NCBI GenBank assembly: GCA_029262235.1
Contig: JAJCZU010000004.1
Location: forward strand, 372,001-436,000
Direction: 5' to 3'
DNA: 64,000 nt
Source: Candidatus Eiseniibacteriota bacterium
Lineage (GTDB): Bacteria; Orphanbacterota; Orphanbacteria; Orphanbacterales; Orphanbacteraceae
Position 1 is the first letter of the stretch. Each line of letters begins with the position of its first letter. Below, piece after piece: positions 61,857-64,000 of this stretch. The position numbers were made by a program, and so were the translations under genes. The notes beneath the pieces are model-generated. The model saw nothing but the letters and a program-made list of their open reading frames with translations, had not been told where the DNA came from and ran no database searches.

Positions 61857-62654
61857 ATGAAGATCGGAAACAGCAGCACACCGAAGATGCCGACACTGCC
61901 GTCCTCACCGAAGAAACCGGGTTCGGGAAAGAAGCCGGGATCGGGAAACGGCGGCGGCGGGATCGCCGATACGGCAAAGAAGCTGCAGCAGAGCCGGAAC
62001 TCGGGCGCTTCGAAACTCCTGAAGCAGGGCGCGAGCGGGGCCTCCGCCGCGGGCCTCAGCCCGGCCGAACTGCAGAAAATGCAGTCGATCGGCAAGCAGG
62101 TCGGCGAAGTCGCCGCAACGGGAGCGAAGCTCGCGGATCAGGTGCAGGGGATCAAGACGACGGTCGAGGATTACGTGACCGAAGTCATCGACACCGCGAC
62201 CGGCCCGATCAAGGCGATGCAGGCCAAGATCGAAGAGATCCAGGGACGCGAGAGCCTGCGCGACAAGATCGTCGATCACTATACCCAGCCCGGGATTACC
62301 GATCCCGTTCCCGTGACGCCGCGGGACAAGCTGGAGCGGGCCGCCGAGAACGCCGTCAGCGAAGCGAAGTGGGCCGGGGGCCTGACGAAGGAGACCGCCC
62401 AAACGCTCGTGAACGACGGCAAGTGGCTCGTCGGCTGGTCGAAGGACACGCTGGACGCTACGAAACACATGGTCGAGCTGATCAGGGAAGCCCCGGGCGT
62501 GACACGAAGCGTGATCGAGCAGACGCAGGCGGCCGTGGAAACCGCGACGGTGCTCTACGAACAGGTCACGCAGCTCCAGAAGGACATCGAGTCGCTGTCG
62601 GACGACACGGGCGCCGGCGGGTACCTGCCGTCCACGGGTCAGATGAAAGTCTAG
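61857..62654 (+). CDS. Helical protein of unknown function
   Basis: 265 residues from ATG 61857, with GGAG 8 nt upstream. There is no signal peptide or membrane helix. Residues 1-40 are a low-complexity Pro/Lys/Ser/Gly segment (SSPKKPGSGKKPGSGNGGGG). The remainder is predicted helical, with long amphipathic stretches such as SIGKQVGEVAATGAKLADQV, IKAMQAKIEEIQGRESLRDK and VIEQTQAAVETATVLYEQVT, so coiled-coil assembly is likely. I do not recognise a family. The codon use is like that of its neighbours. It is followed by a structured G+C-rich stretch. Confidence 0.65.
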   Translation: MKIGNSSTPKMPTLPSSPKKPGSGKKPGSGNGGGGIADTAKKLQQSRNSGASKLLKQGASGASAAGLSPAELQKMQSIGKQVGEVAATGAKLADQVQGIKTTVEDYVTEVIDTATGPIKAMQAKIEEIQGRESLRDKIVDHYTQPGITDPVPVTPRDKLERAAENAVSEAKWAGGLTKETAQTLVNDGKWLVGWSKDTLDATKHMVELIREAPGVTRSVIEQTQAAVETATVLYEQVTQLQKDIESLSDDTGAGGYLPSTGQMKV

Positions 62655-62655
62655 T

Positions 62656-62760
62656 GAGTTGCCGGCCTGACTGCCGGCGGCATGACCCGGGGTAGCAAGG
62701 CGTCGCCCGGCAGCGGGCGGCGCCCCCGGAACCCTTGCCCGGCACTGGTCGAGCGGCCCG
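62656..62760. other. Highly structured G+C-rich stretch
   Basis: GCCGGC (62661-62666) and GCCGGC (62673-62678) can pair. GCGTCGCCC (62700-62708) and GGGCGGCGC (62715-62723) form a 9-bp stem with one G-T wobble and the loop GGCAGC. GCAAGG (62695-62700) and CCTTGC (62733-62738) can close around it, or CCGGGG (62687-62692) with CCCCGG (62724-62729) as an alternative. It follows the helical-protein gene and is trailed by T-rich DNA (62761-62769), so it may be a terminator; an RNA element is also possible. It matches no riboswitch that I know. Confidence 0.4.
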
Positions 62761-62771
62761 TTTGATTTTGA

Positions 62772-62798
62772 TTGACAGGTAAGATTTCGTGATACAGT
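62772..62798 (+). promoter_or_regulatory. Possible sigma-70 promoter of the decayed region
   Basis: A perfect TTGACA (62772-62777) is followed after 15 bp by TACAGT (62793-62798), in a locally A+T-rich segment. The spacing is short, so activity is uncertain. It would transcribe the remnant frames at 62802-63240, whose leader can form a hairpin (62828-62836 with 62841-62850). Confidence 0.35.
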
Positions 62799-62801
62799 TA
62801 A

Positions 62802-63240
62802 CGCGTTCGCAAAGGTCGGGAGAATCCGTGGAGACCTTGTGGTCCTCCACCGCCTCCGGGCGATATTATTCTCACCACAATGACCGCCCCTCCAATACGA
62901 ACGTCCTCCGCGGCTCCGCCACCCTTTCGCGAGGTTCGTATATGGAACGGCTCAGGCACCTTCTTCTCGTCACGCAACAACGCCGCGGGCACGGCCGCGC
63001 AGTCCGATCTGCTGTTCTGGCAGCCTCTCACCGAGGAGCTCGCCTGGCAGCTCACGTCAACACCGATCGCCATCCGCGCGCTGGCCAAGAACGCAGCCGC
63101 ATCCCGGGGAGTCGAAACGACCTGGGGAGAATTGAAGGAGCTTTTCCGATGATCGCATCAAGATTCACACCGATTCGCATCTCATCCGCGTGGGTTCCTG
63201 CGCGTTCGACGCGAAACAGAAAGTCGTGCTCGTGCGATAG
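62802..63240 (+). pseudogene. Decayed 3' ends of secreted-protein genes
   Basis: Two overlapping plus-strand frames look like tails without heads. One (62880-63152, no earlier ATG and no signal peptide) has coding-like composition after about 62930 and ends VETTWGELKELFR, the short tail found on the GEVED and cupredoxin proteins. The other (63136-63240) ends SHLIRVGSCAFDAKQKVVLV followed by R, resembling the last strand of a FlgD-like sorting domain. A hairpin identical to the one after the metalloprotease lies 53 bp beyond its stop. I read this as the remains of one or two secreted-protein genes, although the first frame could be a short expressed gene. Confidence 0.4.
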
Positions 63241-63292
63241 GGGCTTCGCAGCCTTGTAACCACTTCTTATCAGGCCACTGACTTGAGAAGCG

Positions 63293-63323
63293 ACCGCCCC
63301 GGGGATTCGTTCTCCGGGGCGGT
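63293..63323. terminator. Second copy of the 37-bp terminator-like hairpin
   Basis: 63288-63324 is identical to 58228-58264. The 10-bp stem is ACCGCCCCGG with CCGGGGCGGT. There is no T run on either side here. It lies between the plus-strand remnant and the minus-strand propeller gene and could serve both. Confidence 0.5.
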
Positions 63324-63335
63324 TCCGCATCTCGT

Positions 63336-64000
63336 TCAACGCACCAGCGTGATTTTTCCCGTCGCGGCGTCGCCGTTTGCCTCCACGCGATAGAAGTAGA
63401 CGCCCGCCGGAAGCCGCGCACCATGCGCGTCACGTCCGTTCCAGACGACCGATCGCGTCAGAGACCGCGCTGCCGAGCCGCGGTCCGTAAGGTCACGCAC
63501 GAGGCGCCCCGCTGCCGTATACACACGCACGGTCGCTTCGGCCGCATCCGCCCCGCCCCGCGCTCCGCCTGTCAGATCGAATCGAAGTGTCGTCGCGCTG
63601 GTGAACGGATTGGGGGATCCCGGGTAGAGTTGCACGAGATCGCCGCGTCCCTCCATGTTCGGCACGCTCACACTGACCGAGCTCTGAATGCGGTAGATGA
63701 CATCTCTGTCGTACGCGGATACGTAGAGCGCGTCGCCGCTCGGAGAAAACTGGAAGTTGACATGTCCGGGCGTGAAATCATAGGCGAACGGTGTCAGCGA
63801 GCCGCCCGGAGTTAACGTGTACACCGTATCGCCGGCACTCACGAAGAGATCGTTCCCGAAACCGAATCCCTTGGCGAACTCGATCGCGATCGGAGTGGTG
63901 GGGAATGTCGCAAGAGGTGCGCCGGCGACCCCGAGTGAATCTGCGATGCGAATGCAGTCGCACCCTTCTCCGAATTCGGTGAAGTAGAGCCCGCTGCCGT
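63336..64000 (-). CDS. Secreted propeller protein with C-terminal sorting domain (5' end beyond the window)
   Basis: The frame is open to the right edge, so only the C-terminal 221 residues are present; a GTG at 63842 is internal, not the start. The visible N-terminal part has beta-propeller blades of the NHL/SMP-30 kind (SGLYFTEFGEGCDCIRIADS, NDLFVSAGDTVYTLTPGG, SGDALYVSAYDRDVIYRI). The last 95 residues are a FlgD-like/type-A sorting domain (LYPGSPNPFTSATTLRFDL, then PAGVYFYRVEANGDAATGKI, ending TLVR), with an Ala/Gly/Asp-rich insert in its first strand pair. It is probably a surface or secreted protein; the ligand or activity is unknown. Confidence 0.85.
   Translation of the reverse strand, partial: GSGLYFTEFGEGCDCIRIADSLGVAGAPLATFPTTPIAIEFAKGFGFGNDLFVSAGDTVYTLTPGGSLTPFAYDFTPGHVNFQFSPSGDALYVSAYDRDVIYRIQSSVSVSVPNMEGRGDLVQLYPGSPNPFTSATTLRFDLTGGARGGADAAEATVRVYTAAGRLVRDLTDRGSAARSLTRSVVWNGRDAHGARLPAGVYFYRVEANGDAATGKITLVR

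Overview
The window is about 62% G+C and densely coded. It looks like a chromosome segment of an uncultured Gram-negative bacterium of the FCB superphylum or a neighbouring candidate phylum (Eisenbacteria, Krumholzibacteriota and Latescibacterota are the best fits I can offer, by inference only). The reasons are the many secreted proteins ending in a FlgD-like/type-A sorting domain (NPFNP...G-x-YFYR-x...K-x-x-LIR), PKD, GEVED and ASPIC/UnbV repeat proteins, and two modules pairing an ECF sigma factor with a Ser/Thr kinase carrying TPRs. No rRNA, tRNA, CRISPR array, phage or insertion sequence was seen.

Layout. 1-9064: the tail of a secreted protein, a NYN/LOTUS RNA-binding protein, an SGNH hydrolase, a secreted trypsin-like protease divergent from an ArsR-like regulator with a palindromic operator between them, a His/Cys-repeat lipoprotein, an MFS transporter, a secreted PQQ-type sugar dehydrogenase and a phosphodiesterase-like enzyme. 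9093-15509: the first ECF/kinase module, a LysE exporter, a decayed DegT aminotransferase, a 1-Cys peroxiredoxin with a recognisable promoter, and a PAS histidine kinase. 15510-38054: a large surface-glycan region with an ATP-grasp enzyme, a flippase, two paralogous nucleotidyltransferase-fold proteins (one fused to a glycosyltransferase), GT2, GT4 and GT39 enzymes, an HprK-like kinase, an SDR, an HD-like protein, an AGE-family epimerase, a Gfo/Idh/MocA dehydrogenase and an SMP-30 lactonase. purE, purK and purU lie at its edges. From 36432 to 23666 the minus-strand genes form one tightly packed operon in which eight junctions are 4-nt NTGA overlaps.

38263-64000: mostly envelope and secreted proteins. 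These are a tandem GEVED protein, an AraC regulator, a membrane SGNH protein, a FemAB-like acyltransferase, a double seven-repeat propeller/ASPIC protein, a vanadium haloperoxidase-like protein, a cupredoxin, two lipoproteins, a membrane-fused spermidine-synthase-like protein and an M43 metalloprotease with PKD domains. They are followed by the second ECF/kinase module, a helical protein of unknown function, a structured and decayed region, and the 3' part of a propeller protein.

The most interesting points are: a short C-terminal tail of the form (S/T)W-x-E-(L/V)-K-(E/K)-LF-(V)-R shared by otherwise unrelated secreted proteins that lack the FlgD-like domain; the undescribed nucleotidyltransferase/glycosyltransferase fusion family; a GT2 enzyme split into two translationally coupled halves; and the palindromic operator of the protease/regulator pair.
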